Assembly: GCA_015501595.1 (NCBI GenBank)
Contig: JADNRX010000066.1
Coordinates: 124,001 to 188,000 of the forward strand
Origin: Hymenopellis radicata
Lineage: Eukaryota > Basidiomycota > Agaricomycetes > Agaricales > Physalacriaceae
Direction: 5' to 3'
DNA length: 64,000 bases
Within the stretch, counting starts at the first letter, position 1. Each line of letters opens with the position of its first letter. The position numbers and the translations under genes are program-made. This document shows positions 11,535 to 22,177 of the stretch, one piece after another. Below the pieces are notes generated by a model. It ran no database searches and was not told where the DNA came from. It was given only the letters and a program-made list of their open reading frames with translations.

Positions 11535-12635
11535 TCAGCCGGATCCACGAACTCCGTCACCGTGAACTCTCTCGTCGACCGCGCGTAGTACGGGAATTAG
11601 CCGGAAAGCGGCAAACTTCAACCGCGAGATTGCTCCGTTGAGTTCAGCAAGATAATATGCGCCTCCTTTGCTACGACGGACGACGACCATAGGACCAAAA
11701 TACCGCGGGCGAAATTTGCGGTTGGTTCCTTTCTCAATTTTCTTGTTGAGAACCAAGACTAACGCGCCCGGTTTGAAGTTGTAAGCGTGGATCGTGTTGG
11801 CAAAGCGTCGTTCAAAGTCACCTATGGAGCGGAAACGGCTGGCAATGACTCGTTTTTCGAGGTGAGCAATATCCTCGTCGCGTCGTTCGAGTTGACGAGC
11901 CCTCATATAGAGCAAATCGGAGTCGGACACCTTTCCATGGATCTCTGGGAACAAGAACGTTGCGTAGAGCAAGTCGAAGGGTAAGAGTGGTTCAACTCCA
12001 TGTGTAGCGTAGAATGGAGACATGCGCGTTCGCCTGGAGGTGGTGATGCGTTCGGCCCAGAATGCGAGGTGTGCCTTTTTCGGCCAATCTTTTTCCTTTC
12101 CCTCACACAACTTTTTCAGCGCGTCACGAATCGGTCTATGTCCAACCTCAACCAACCCGTTCGCCTGCGAATTGTAGGCAGAGATGCGGATATGGCGGAT
12201 CCCGTACTTCTTCGTCAGGTAGTCGACGGCGGCGATGATGGGTGGACCGTTGTCGGTCACGAAAATTTCAGACAGTCCGCCCCAACGACACAAGATCTCT
12301 TCGAAGATGAACTGGCCGACAGTTTCGCCCGTCTCTGAGCGAAGCATTCGAAATTCGGGCCAATTGGTGAGGGAGCAACGGCCAGTGATGATGTATTGGA
12401 ACCCGTTCGCCTTTGGAAGGTGCATGGTATCGATGTGACACTTCTGGAAGAGGCCAGCAGGATACGAGATGACTGGAGGTAAGTGCACCTTTTCCGTGGA
12501 CTCAACTTGGCATTGATGACATGTCTTCAGATACCAGGCGATATCGACGTCCATATTCGGCCACCAGAAGCGATCGGCGATGCAGCGACGAACGGGATAA
12601 AATCCTCGACGATGTCCGAGCTGATCATGAGCCAT
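11535..12635 (-). CDS. Integrase domain of gypsy pol
   Basis: This 366-codon uninterrupted frame starts with the zinc-binding HHCC module (H-x4-H in HDQLGH, then CHQC) and continues with the catalytic core: D in HIDTMHLP, D in FVTDNGPP and E in ANGLVEVGHRP, the DDE triad of retroviral-type integrases. A GPMVVVRR segment near the C-terminus resembles the usual DNA-binding tail. The frame stops at 11535, while the next frame stays open and reads TVTEFVDPADLAGIVDDG, so the true C-terminus may be lost through a frameshift. It is part of the pol polyprotein and inserts retrotransposon cDNA. Confidence 0.9.
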   Translation of the reverse strand: MAHDQLGHRRGFYPVRRCIADRFWWPNMDVDIAWYLKTCHQCQVESTEKVHLPPVISYPAGLFQKCHIDTMHLPKANGFQYIITGRCSLTNWPEFRMLRSETGETVGQFIFEEILCRWGGLSEIFVTDNGPPIIAAVDYLTKKYGIRHIRISAYNSQANGLVEVGHRPIRDALKKLCEGKEKDWPKKAHLAFWAERITTSRRTRMSPFYATHGVEPLLPFDLLYATFLFPEIHGKVSDSDLLYMRARQLERRDEDIAHLEKRVIASRFRSIGDFERRFANTIHAYNFKPGALVLVLNKKIEKGTNRKFRPRYFGPMVVVRRSKGGAYYLAELNGAISRLKFAAFRLIPVLRAVDERVHGDGVRGSG

Positions 12636-12836
12636 TCGAAGGACAAGGATACGACCAGCTTACGGAATGACGAGTTGATGGCGACCGTGACGGTCTCGTC
12701 GAAAAAGTTGTCTGTTGGCGACGAAGTATGGGCGTGCGCGTTGTTGGAGTGCGTGGATACGGTCGGTGGTGACAGAGGGTGGGATTTTGAGGTGAGTGAA
12801 AAGAATTTTACCTCGTCGAGATGCTCATCGCGACGC

Positions 12837-13502
12837 CTAGCATCTTCTGTCTGGGGTGGACCGTCCTTGGTGGTGCTCGCTACCGCCGTGAATGAGGACG
12901 CGACTGGTGAGTCTGCCGCTGTGAACATGTCCCCACAAATCTGTACCAACTGTTTCTTTCTGCAGAAAAGATGATACCCAAACTGTCGCGCCTAAAACCT
13001 CGTCGTCTATCCAATCTTCTGCGTCTTCGTCGACGATGTCACCAGGATCTTCTGTAGCCTCGCGCCTCGACAAACCATCGGGTCCTTTGAAGCGGTCGGC
13101 AGGAACATGGATAATATCGAAATTGAACATCAAAATGGCGGCGATCCAGCGGTTCACGGATGCGTTTGGATGAACGTCGGGATTATTGAGCATACCATGT
13201 ACGTATTTCGCATCCATTTCAACAGCGAAGTGCTGAAGTCCGACCAGGTACATGCGCATTGCGTGGAGAGCACGCCATAAGCCGCGAAGCTCGAGCTTGG
13301 CCTGCGAGTATCGCAGCTCGACATCGGACCAGGCAATGGAGCCGAACCGGGCGATGCGACGACGGGAATCTTCGCCGTCTTGCTGGAGGAGGTAGCCGCA
13401 GGCGATGTGGGAAGTGTCGACTGAGAGGATGACAAGTCGGCCGCACTTGTAGTCGATGGGACGGATGGCGGGACAGGTGGCGATGGCCTTCTTTGAGGAC
13501 AT
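12837..13502 (-). CDS. RNase H domain of gypsy pol
   Basis: The frame shows the Ty3-type RNase H after the RT: VILSVDTSHIACGYLLQQDG (first catalytic Asp), RYSQAKLELRGLWRALHAMR (Glu) and FAVEMDAKYVHGMLNNPD (Asp), then the connection segment with FDIIHVPADRFKGPDGLSR. It shares its reading frame with the integrase, but the region between them (12636-12836) carries a frameshift and a stop, with NRQLFRRDRHGRHQLVIP visible in another frame. Confidence 0.85.
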   Translation of the reverse strand: MSSKKAIATCPAIRPIDYKCGRLVILSVDTSHIACGYLLQQDGEDSRRRIARFGSIAWSDVELRYSQAKLELRGLWRALHAMRMYLVGLQHFAVEMDAKYVHGMLNNPDVHPNASVNRWIAAILMFNFDIIHVPADRFKGPDGLSRREATEDPGDIVDEDAEDWIDDEVLGATVWVSSFLQKETVGTDLWGHVHSGRLTSRVLIHGGSEHHQGRSTPDRRC

Positions 13503-13678
13503 CCATGGCGGATTGCTGAATTGTTTCCCAGCGAAAGGTAGCTTCTTTTGTCGTGAGTATCACCAGGGTTTGGCTAACTCTGCGAAACCTTTTATCCAGA
13601 TTCGTACGGTGCCAGCAAGACCCAGGAAACCACGAACACCTTTCACGTTGCGACAAGGTGGCCATGACCGAATTTTGT

Positions 13679-14479
13679 TCACAGCGAGTGACTCGGGAGT
13701 CGACCGTCAAAGTCGCAAAACTGTCCAAGGACAATAACATCGGGAACGCCAACTCGGAGCTTCCTGGCAGAGACTGTCGCGCCGGCGCGCTTGAGACGAT
13801 GGAGGATACGGTGCACATCGAGTAAGTGCACCCATACAAACTTCCGAACTTGATCATTCTCAGGATGAGTTTCGTAGGTGCCATCTGGACGACGATAATA
13901 CGTGCGAGGACCAAGCACGTTGATGTCGTCGATGAAATTCGGTGCGATTTCGGTCTCGTGCTGCAGGATGAAAGCAATATTGTTGTGGAAGATGTTCACT
14001 GACAGGGTCCAGCCTTGTGGAAGCGTCGTGAGACGCATCGGGCCAAGGTGGGTGTCGGGATCGCGTGAGCTGATGGCAAGCAGAGATTGGTCGTAGCCGG
14101 AGAGGAGATCAAGTTGGGTATAAATGGTGCAACCTGCGGCGTGCTCGCAGTACTGGTCGGGAAGAGGTGGCTGGCCCGTCGTGCGAATGGTATGCCTGTT
14201 CATGTCATCAGGATTCACCACGATTCTGATCTTTCCATCCTTCTTAGCTACGCAGAACCACTGTGTCCGATACGAGCTGTCCGACGGTTCCCACAATCCA
14301 AGGCGGACTTTCTCTTCGACCTGTCGATGGACTTCCTCGCGAATACCTGGTGGAATGGGAAAAGATTTTCGCGCCCAAGGTTCGTGTTCGACGAGCGGTA
14401 TTATCGCGGGACTAATGTAGTCGCTGCGTATAGTTCCTCGTTCCTCGGGCGTGAAAGCGATGGCATCAGAATTGAGCAT
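13679..14479 (-). CDS. Reverse transcriptase domain of gypsy pol
   Basis: The frame carries RT motifs in order: WFCVAKKDGKIRIVVN, CTIYTQLDLLSGYDQSLLAI, LTTLPQGWTLSVNIF and the catalytic FIDDINVLG, where IDD stands in the place of the usual YVDD/FVDD. The sequence resembles the gypsy clade common in mushrooms (an RRPDGTYETHPENDQVRKFVW insert follows). It joins the RNase H only through a frame change near 13500-13680, so the polyprotein is interrupted. Confidence 0.88.
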   Translation of the reverse strand: MLNSDAIAFTPEERGTIRSDYISPAIIPLVEHEPWARKSFPIPPGIREEVHRQVEEKVRLGLWEPSDSSYRTQWFCVAKKDGKIRIVVNPDDMNRHTIRTTGQPPLPDQYCEHAAGCTIYTQLDLLSGYDQSLLAISSRDPDTHLGPMRLTTLPQGWTLSVNIFHNNIAFILQHETEIAPNFIDDINVLGPRTYYRRPDGTYETHPENDQVRKFVWVHLLDVHRILHRLKRAGATVSARKLRVGVPDVIVLGQFCDFDGRLPSHSL

Positions 14480-14773
14480 GAGGACAGTGACAGCGAGTTT
14501 GCGCTCTTCGGGTGTGAGGAAGGTGTTATCGAGAATTCCAAGTGATTCGAGACGCTTCTGTGTGAGTCGCGGTGTGGGGACAAAGTCAAGAGGAATGGGT
14601 GAGAGGGGGTGTCAAGCGAGTCTTCGGGAAATCTTCGTTTGATTTTCGCGTCTTCTGGAAGTATTGCGGGTACTGGCCGGGCCTTCTTGTCGACACTCTT
14701 ATACGGCAAACAATGTTGAATTTCGTTGTAATAAAAGCTCGATGTGAACAAGGCTTGTGCAAGTGGGAACGTG

Positions 14774-15825
14774 TCACTGGGTGTGACCAATGGTTTGTGA
14801 CTCTCTGCTGCTGCCACGACGTCGGCCATGCAAGACACGCTGTATGCCTGTGCTGGTGGCCGTGTTCGCTCCTCTGTTTCGACAACACGGCTCTCTGCAG
14901 CATGCTCGCCGCTGCCCCAAATTTGAATGAGGACACCTGACACGGTCTCCCATTTGCGGATACGGACGGCGCGCTGCCACGGCCCACGGGCGGCCTAGCA
15001 GGAGTCGATATGGGGCAGAGGGAACGACGAAGGCATGTGCAAAGGTGGGTAACCCATCCACAGTGATGCGCAAGTACTCAGCGCAGCCAGGAAGAGCCTC
15101 CTTACTGCCATTGGCAGTTTCCATCAGCATCGTGCGATGCTGATTGACGTCGACGGCGAGCTCTTTTGCCAGATCTGCACGGATGACGACAATCTCTGAG
15201 CCCTCGTCAAGGAGAGCATGCTCCGTCTGCTTGCCAGCAATGCATACTGGAATAACGCGAAGTGGGGTTGCATACTCGAGTACTGGCGGCAGAAGTGTGG
15301 CGGCAGAAGCGGAGGTTTCTTGTCGTCGAGGGAGACCGTATTGCTGGTGGATGTTGGTGGAGGAACTCTGGAGGTACGTTCATGTGCTACCGCCTCTTGC
15401 TGTAGCTCGGGGCTGATAGCGTATAAGTCGCGTACGGGAACGGTAATAGTGGAATCAAGAATGTTCTGATATACGCGCGGTACAGCAGACGCGTCGTGGA
15501 GTTGAGACTGGTAGTGAAAAGCAGGGCGTCGTGCATCGTTGGTGTGTTTCTCGTTATCGTCATTCGTACTCTGCTCATTTCGTTTCGAAGTCGTGCGTTC
15601 CGTAAATAGTGGCTTTGGCTGGGCGTCTGCTGGCGTGTTCGTTGCGTCTGGCGTGGTGGGTTTCTTCGTCGTCTCTGGTGGCAACTCCTCTGACTCTCCC
15701 TCTAGGCGCAGGAAGCTCCACCAGGTCTCTTCTTCGTCGTTCTCTTCATCCTCAATAATCGACTTCTCTTCTTCCCTCTTCTCTTCTTCCTCCTCTACCA
15801 CCTCAACTATGGCTGCCGCCGTCAT
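14774..15825 (-). pseudogene. Gypsy protease region, frameshifted
   Basis: Two minus-strand frames are needed. The upstream one has an acidic Glu-rich start, KPTTPDATNTPADAQPKPLF and ILDSTITVPVRDLYAISPEL. The downstream one carries ITVDGLPTFAHAFVVPSAPY ending in RLLLGRPW, the hallmark that follows the retropepsin fold. The usual D-S/T-G catalytic segment is blurred by the frame change around 15130-15250. The region would release the RT and integrase from the polyprotein. Confidence 0.6.
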
Positions 15826-15857
15826 ACTAGCGTGGCCTTCGTCAAACGCCGTGCGAT

Positions 15858-17079
15858 CTAAAAACTCTTCTGGGACGTGGAGGCGATGGGAGTGGTAGAC
15901 GCATTAGCAGGTGCAGCAAGAGGACCTCCAAACAGCTCGTCAACAGCACCGCGGTAGCCAAGAGGATGGCGACGGATAGGCTTGCCGTTCCGGAAGCACA
16001 GACGGCCATTCTGCTGCATAATTCGTCCTGCTTCGAGATAGGCTCTCAAGATTTCGCACGCGGACATGAAGTGTGCGGGATCCAGGCAGAAGTAGCAGCC
16101 CTCCGTCTGCGAAGCGCCATGATCGTGCCCATGGTTGTGGCCATAAGGTGCGGACGACGTGTTCTGTGGCTGGTATTGTAGATTTTTGAACTGATATGTC
16201 GTCGTAGAAAATGCAGAGCCTTGGGCGGGAGGAGGTGCAGCATGAGAGGCGAGGAATGGCTGCAGCATAGCCTGCAGCGCATGTGTCTGTGCGAGGCTCA
16301 TCTTTTCGAGTGTAGCGGCGAGGTCGTCAACCGTTACGGTTTTGGTCTGCACAGCGCTGGTAGACTTTGGAGCTGGAGCATCATCGTCGCTGGACTCGGA
16401 ATCAGATGGCGCGTGCTTGGCGCGACGAGAGGACTTCTTGGAGCGACGCGCGGGAGGATGGTCATCATCGTCGTCGGACGAGTCGTCGTATGAACGCGAC
16501 TGCAGGACCCATCGGCCAGCCTTCATAACTGTCTCTATCGTAGGAGGCGTGTCACGGTCCCACGTTGTGTCGGTAAGACAGATTCGACTTTCTATCTCCC
16601 TGCGCGCTAACCGATGAATACCTTTCCAGAACCAGCGCTGCATCTCTTTTTCCGAAATCACGCTTCGCTTCTTCAGCGCCTTCGCGACAGGCGTAAATGC
16701 GCGATGATATTCCTCGAGGCGACGCTCAGATCCGCTTCTTCCACTTGTGGGCAAGATCTTCGAGGTCCCGCATCGAATACTTGCTCTTCTTCGAGGACTG
16801 GTAGAAGGAATCGGTAAGATCTTTCTTGAAGACCGCCCAGTCACACTTGTCAGCAACCTCGTTGTAACCATCGGACGATTTCCACAACCGTTTCGCGCTC
16901 GCATCTGCATAGCGAATAGCAGCATGGACCTTAAGAGCATCGGGGACGGTATAGGTTGAGGCCAGAGCCTCTATCTCTGCAAGGTAGTCGTCGAGTTCTT
17001 CCGGCTCATCAGAGCGGAAGCTGGGCGCGTCGTCGGCATTACGGGAGGGGAGAGCGCCGAGACCTTTGGGTGCAGACAT
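15858..17079 (-). pseudogene. Gag protein, split by a frameshift
   Basis: An ATG at 17079 starts a capsid-like frame (SRNADDAPSFRSDEPEELDD, VHAAIRYADASAKRLW) that stops at 16726. The overlapping frame 15858-16940 takes over at about 16740 (SERRLEEYHRAFTPVAKALK) and continues through an acidic Ser/Asp-rich linker to a zinc knuckle CYFCLDPAHFMSAC (C-x2-C-x4-H-x4-C). One base change in length would join the halves. It forms the particle and packages element RNA in working copies. Confidence 0.8.
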
Positions 17080-17531
17080 GGTGATGAGTGGCAGGGGCGC
17101 GGGAGGGGGCGATAGTGATGGAGAGGGCGGGCGAGGTGCGGCGACGGACTGAGAAGGTAATGGAGGAGTTTCTTTGACTAAGTCAAGAGATGAAAGAGGT
17201 GGGGTTGACGGCAGACGGGGAGTGGCAGATTCAGAATCTGTGGAGGTAAGCTGCGCTACTGCGAACTGCAGGCGGCCGATGCGTCCAGGAAGATGGGAGG
17301 TAGGGGTGTATCTCTGGTTCGGTGTGGCACTGGCGACGCGGGCAGTCCGTAAGATACGGTCTGGGTTATCGACGCTGGGGACAAGGGGGCTAGTGGGATT
17401 GCCGCGAGTGTTCTGGCGGCGCGCAATGTTGGAATCGCGATGGACGGGAATTCGTGACGAGGGTGGCGCTATGGCAGAAGCACCGACCGCGAGTTCAAGA
17501 GATGTAGTTCAAACTTGCGGTGGTCACCAGA

Positions 17532-18271
17532 TGTAGAGTCGTAGAAGTCTCTGAGTGCAGCGTGAGATGTCTATCGAGTAGTGCGTGTGTGCGTGCGTGT
17601 CGTGCTTGAATGGATATACAATTCTAGTGGCTACGACACGACAGTATGAGAGTGGATGACTTTCCATAACGTTTGAAAGCCGTCCCAGATCCAGATTTCG
17701 TTCCAAACTGCCCTCCGCCGCGAAGCCGCCTTGCTTGGTCAGCAAATTCTTGACATTCTAAACTCGAAACCCTCTTCCAAACCGAGGATTTAGAGAGGCC
17801 CCGCCACCCCCTTCCCAGCTTCAAACACATCTGTCTAAACATTCCACTTCCTTTTTGGGTGACTCCCTTCATGCTACTGTCCCACAACTCTCTCAAAATG
17901 GAGACTATCTGCATGAAAACTCTTGATGATCAATCTCAATGCACTCTTGACAATGCCAGACCGCGCCGAGCGTGAAGTTGGCCCCAAAAAAAGTTGGCAG
18001 ATTTATCAATGGTTGAGTTGCGGAGCTGCGTTATGGATAGGCTACTAGATTCGCACATGTTCCAGCTTGATTCGTTCTCTGGGTTAGAACGTGTCTGCAA
18101 CTCCAGACCGTTATGGAAAGTCATCCAGTAAGTCAGTAATGAAAGAAAGAGATATCTATGAATAACATCAAAGGGAACATGAGGTAAGGGTAAGTGATCT
18201 AATCTACAAGTCCAAGCTTATCGTGTCCGCGAGTTACCGACTGTGCGCCCAGCGCGAGGCGCGAACCTACA
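17532..18271 (-). repeat. 5' LTR of the gypsy element, with an insertion
   Basis: This repeat matches 11131-11394 over 264 bp once the 473-bp insertion (17654-18126) and one 3-bp duplication are removed. The split falls after GAGAGT. Confidence 0.95.
17654..18126. mobile_element. 473-bp non-autonomous DNA transposon (MITE-like)
   Basis: The element begins GGATGACTTTCCATAACG and ends with the exact reverse complement of those 18 bases. It is flanked by AGT on both sides (17651-17653 and 18127-18129), and the uninterrupted left LTR shows the empty site with a single AGT, so the boundaries are certain. No transposase is encoded; the longest internal frames look like chance. The 3-bp duplication is compatible with PIF/Harbinger or CACTA-like elements, but AGT is not the TWA target of Harbinger and the termini are not CACTA, so the superfamily is open. 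Confidence 0.93.
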
Positions 18272-18375
18272 CTGTCATTAATGTTGAGCCAGAGGTCATT
18301 CGGAGGCTTATTGTCTCGGGCCAGGTGAATGAGCTTGAGAAGCTGATTGAGAAATCGTTTTCAACAACCATATAG
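18272..18375 (+). pseudogene. Last codons of the hAT transposase gene, after the LTR insertion
   Basis: Removing the LTR element and one CTGT copy lets the hAT frame LTFADAWVARDSEKMETV (ending at 11130) continue directly as INVEPEVIRRLIVSGQVNEL and on to KSFSTTI and a TAG at 18373-18375. This proves that the left and right flanks were one coding sequence. Confidence 0.85.
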
Positions 18376-18678
18376 CATTAATTTTGTTGTGTGTATCATA
18401 TTAGCTATCTAATTGCTGTCGCATTGGGGACCGATGGGTGCCGATGAAATAGGAAATTCGACCTAGACGTCTTGATGGACCCTGTATCGAGACGTAGTCT
18501 TTGCACCAACGAGGTTTGTGAGTCATGTTAGCACGCTATCGGCATGACCAATGACCATGCCTCTCGGGCCGACTCCTTTTTCAAACTCCGGGGCCGAGAG
18601 CCGTTCATCCAACATGTAGTATGATGATGATGTACTCCAATTATACTGAGTACTCTGAGCCACGGTAGACTCTTTGAC

Positions 18679-21450
18679 ATGGAGGCCATGCCAGCCAAGG
18701 TGAGTATCCTGTTCACTCAACCCCATAGTCTGAAGAATTTTCCGTAGCGAACAATTGACGACCTTGATGAGGAGGGCCTTGACCCGGCGTCGAAACGCCC
18801 CCGACGCTCTTCCGACTCATCGCAGCCTCGAAAAACAGATCTGGAGTTCTCCAACTTCTCCTCCACCGTTGTAGGCCGGATTAGCGGTGGTGTCAGCGAC
18901 GACGGTGTCGACGACGCCAGAACTGGTTCGACGGAAGAGGAGCAGCAAGAGGTTGACGCGTATGACGACGCGGCAAGCGCTGAGGAAGTAGAACGCGGCG
19001 CATGCAGAGCAGAGGCTGAACGCGTGGAGGCGGAGAGAAGGCGAATGCAGGAACAAGAGGACCGAGAGGACGAAGAGTATGAGGAGGAGGGATATTACAA
19101 TTGCTGGCCTGAATCTGTGGTCTGTCCCCGATTTTTCAATCCATTCTATCCCCCTTACGCTTTCTAGTTTAAATCCCTTCCCCCAAGTTCTGCTCACAAT
19201 GTCAACCCTATACCGTCTTTCAGCGACGTTAGCCTCGAGGACACGTTCAAACCTGTTCACTACAACGAGGATCGCGCCTATGACATTACCAATATTCCCT
19301 GGGACGATCGCGTCCCCTATCCCGACAACGTGAGTGTCGCCTGTCCACACACGACGCGCTAATAGTGTCTAGTGCAAACGAAGGCGCGCTCGGCGATATA
19401 CAATGCATTATCGAGATATGGCATTACGTGGATTGGCGGGAAGCTACAGGTATTTTCCTCCTCGTGTACCTCCAGCTCCCAAGATAACCCACAGAACTGC
19501 TGGAGGTGAGCTCCTAATACCCCATTGTCGGAACCATTTGCTAATTTAATATACAGCTGTCAACAGGATATATCAGATAAAAGGATCTTTCGCTACTGCG
19601 AGTGCTGTTTACAAAGGCGGGCCTGACGAGACGGACCGTAAGTCTACTTTCTTGTGTTGTCTCGTGTGTCATTAATGTCGACGCGGTTACCAGGCGAGGA
19701 ACATTTCTATGTCAAGGTTCTTTGAGCATCTTCAGAGCCGGAGAGGGTCATCTCGCTCGACCTGATCAATGGGAAATACATCAGCTTACTGAAGACGGAC
19801 CTGAACCTGACAAGGAATACCATGAGCATACCGCTCTGAAGACGGCCTTCAGGCGCATGTGTGTACAAGGTATCTATTTTATTCATCACTTTTCATATTC
19901 TAATCATGCTTCAGAGCACTCATTTCAGTATGCAGTAGATCGTCCCAAGGACGATGCCCAAGAAAAAAACCAAAGGAAGATAGACCAAGACAAAAGCGCA
20001 CGAATGGAGGAGGCTCGACGGGAAGCTTTGGAAGCAGGCAACAGACTGCCTGAGCTTGTCGTGGCACCAAACGAATATCGTTGGAACGAATATGAGTTCA
20101 TCAAGCTGTATACCGTGAACAGCATTGCCTACGATCCAAGAAGGTTTGCCGTGTGACATAATCATTCTTACTTTTGTATCTGACACAATCATTGATAGTG
20201 GCATTATTGCATCTTCATCGACAGACAAGACCATCAGGTTTACGCCCCTCCAGCATGCAGAACCCTTTGACGGCTATGAGTGCCCGACCAATGCCTTAAA
20301 ATTTCCACACGGAGTCCCATATGAAATCGCATTCAGTCCTCGACGTCTTCCGCCTATTCTTGCTGTAGCTGGCAAGTAAGCAGCCTTTTCTATCTCTGTC
20401 AGTCTCTCATTGACTTCTTTCATCTAGGCACATTGTCCTCTACCACGACCTATTTGGCGACAAACCTGCTGAGGAGACTCTACAACTCGCACCTCGGGCA
20501 GCGTCGGCGAACCACATTATTGGATGTCTAGCTGGGGTCGAAAGGACACATCGAACTACCTATTTGCGTTGACTGAGTACACAGAATCCGTGTCTGGCAA
20601 AGGCTTCCACAAGGCATTTGATCTTGGTGACAGCTTCAACCGGCCAACTTACATCTTCAAAGACGCGACAGAGGCCGGTGATGAAATGGCTGTTAGCCTA
20701 ATGGTGAGTGCTTTCATTTCCTTTGTCTGATAGTTTGTCATCATGTGTCATTCTAGGCGAACAGTTGGCGCTTGTCACCGCCCCGACAACGACGAAAAGA
20801 TGCCTGCGCTTATATGACATCAAGAACAAGCACACCAAGGCTGCGAACGCCATCATGCTAGAAGAGTTCGGTGCGGCATCGGGCATCCTCAGGTCAATTC
20901 GGTGTCATTTAGTCCCGGCGAGATCCAACTCGCCGTCGATCGGAGCGACAATAGTCTGCATCTCTATGATACACGATTCCTCAACAAAGTGCTGAACCGG
21001 TTCAGCCATATCGGCGAATCGAAGGTGTTGCCGCACGAAGTGGGGGTGCGCGAGCCTTATGGGATTGTCCAGGCGGAGTGGGTGAAGTTGACGCAGGGCG
21101 GTAAATTGGGACTGGTGACGGGTGGAGAGGATGGTAAGCTGGTGTTTTTGGTGATAACACATGTCGGACTGACGATTGTGATAGGATTCGTGCGACTCTG
21201 GGACCCTCAGTCTTCGCTTGAGGATCCGGACAACGGAGGTGTCATAGGAGAGATTGACTCTGATGTCGCAGCATTTAGTCTTGGTGATTGGACAGAGAAA
21301 GGAACATCCTCTTATTGTGTATGTCTTGTCTCTGAATTGTTCTTCGTCGCGCCTGAAGCTGATGTCGCGCTCTGCAGAGGAGGCTCGAATGGGAATGTTT
21401 CGATTTTCGACAGACAGCCTTATTTCTATAAGATTCCGGACGATGATTGA
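18679..21450 (+). pseudogene. WD40-type beta-propeller protein with acidic N-terminus, apparent frameshifts
   Basis: The ATG exon 18679-18699 splices to 18748-19119 and 19168-19329 through canonical short introns, then to small exons around 19373-19725. The N-terminus is basic, then acidic and coiled (QEQEDREDEEYEEEGYY), followed by LEDTFKPVHYNEDRAYDITN. Later exons give WD-like blades: SSSTDKTIRFTPLQHAEPFD, IAFSPRRLPPILAVAGK|HIVLYHD, KRCLRLYDIKNKHTKAANAI, SFSPGEIQLAVDRSDNSLHL and NGNVSIFDRQPYFYKIPDDD at the stop. The frame shifts near 20485, at the exon junction near 20760 and near 20897. Either the gene is recently dead or these are sequence errors. No specific orthologue is named; a scaffold role in a nuclear complex is only a guess. 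Confidence 0.6.
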
Positions 21451-21821
21451 GTGATGGACTTCATTCTTTGTATTATTATGCTTGCTCTCATGCTTTTTTG
21501 TGTATATCCGTTCATTAATGTGAAAGTCATAGGCTTCTGAGTTCTAGTATACTAGTGTGAGTTTTCCGTATAGAATAACTGACGAAAGCAACATGATACG
21601 ACACGATATAACAGAGAGAAAACATATGATATTTCTTGGTAAACAACAGTTCTGCTGGGGCCATACTCAACTACTCAAAATGTCATTCCTACTGGTTGCT
21701 CCTGCATGCGCCACCATTCTCTTCATCCTCCCTGTTCTCCTCTCCTCAATGTCCTCATCAACGCTCCGGAGATTGCGACGCAATGTTGAAGCCACGGGGG
21801 GCACGGCTTCTTGGCCAAGTA

Positions 21822-22177
21822 CTAAAGGTCGCGCAATGTGATCTTGGCCGCCTCCTTCGTCGCCCAGTAATTTGCATAGCAGCACATGTAGGGACGTTCT
21901 TTGATGGCCTGAATACAAGAAGTAGGGCATAGACGTTAAAATCGATGTAACTCAACTTTGCACACCTTGTGAACCTTTTCGCTATCTTGATGGCACCAGT
22001 CCCGACCACAGTGATCTATTCCGTGAATTTCGCTGAGAATTGGATGGTGATCAGCATCGAGTTAAGTCACCGGAGAGTGAGGTCCGCCCGCATCCAGCCC
22101 AAATTGTCTGACATCGGCTTTCTTGCTTCAAACCGTCAACACGACTCACCCGAACGAACACATTCGTACTGCTCCAT
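21822..22177 (-). CDS. 72-residue Cys/His-rich protein, four exons
   Basis: Four small minus-strand exons (22150-22177, 22071-22107, 21966-22032, 21822-21908) are joined by three canonical GT…AG introns of 42, 38 and 57 nt, with every phase matching, from an ATG directly preceded by an in-frame TAG to a TAG. The protein is small and charged, with five Cys and several His: the core HCGRDWCHQDSEKVHKAI is followed by PYMCCYANYWATKEAAKITL. Cys/His spacing suggests a small metal-binding or disulfide-stabilised fold. There is no signal peptide, so an intracellular protein is likelier than a secreted effector. The family is not recognised. It lies tail-to-tail with the WD40-type gene. Confidence 0.65.

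Larger units (their letters stand above)
11131..18271 (-). mobile_element. Ty3/gypsy LTR retrotransposon, full length, minus strand
   Basis: Two LTRs bound the element: 11131-11394 and 17532-18271, the latter containing a 473-bp insertion. Without it both are 264 bp and differ at one base (C at 11280, T at 18157). They start TGTAG and end CTACA. The element is flanked by CTGT on both sides (11127-11130 and 18272-18275). Read on the minus strand the order is gag, protease, reverse transcriptase, RNase H, integrase, as in Ty3/gypsy. The internal frames are broken by several frameshifts, so this copy is probably not autonomous. It sits inside the coding sequence of a hAT transposase gene, whose frame can be followed from one side to the other. 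Confidence 0.93.

Noticed and set aside
12483..12974. Plus-strand frames across the gypsy pol region, for example 163 codons here
   Set aside because: They lie opposite conserved pol domains and have no motif of their own.
11131..18271. Direct repeats at 11.1 and 17.5 kb as a CRISPR-like or segmental duplication signal
   Set aside because: The 264-bp repeats with TG…CA ends, target duplication and gag-pol between them are LTRs.
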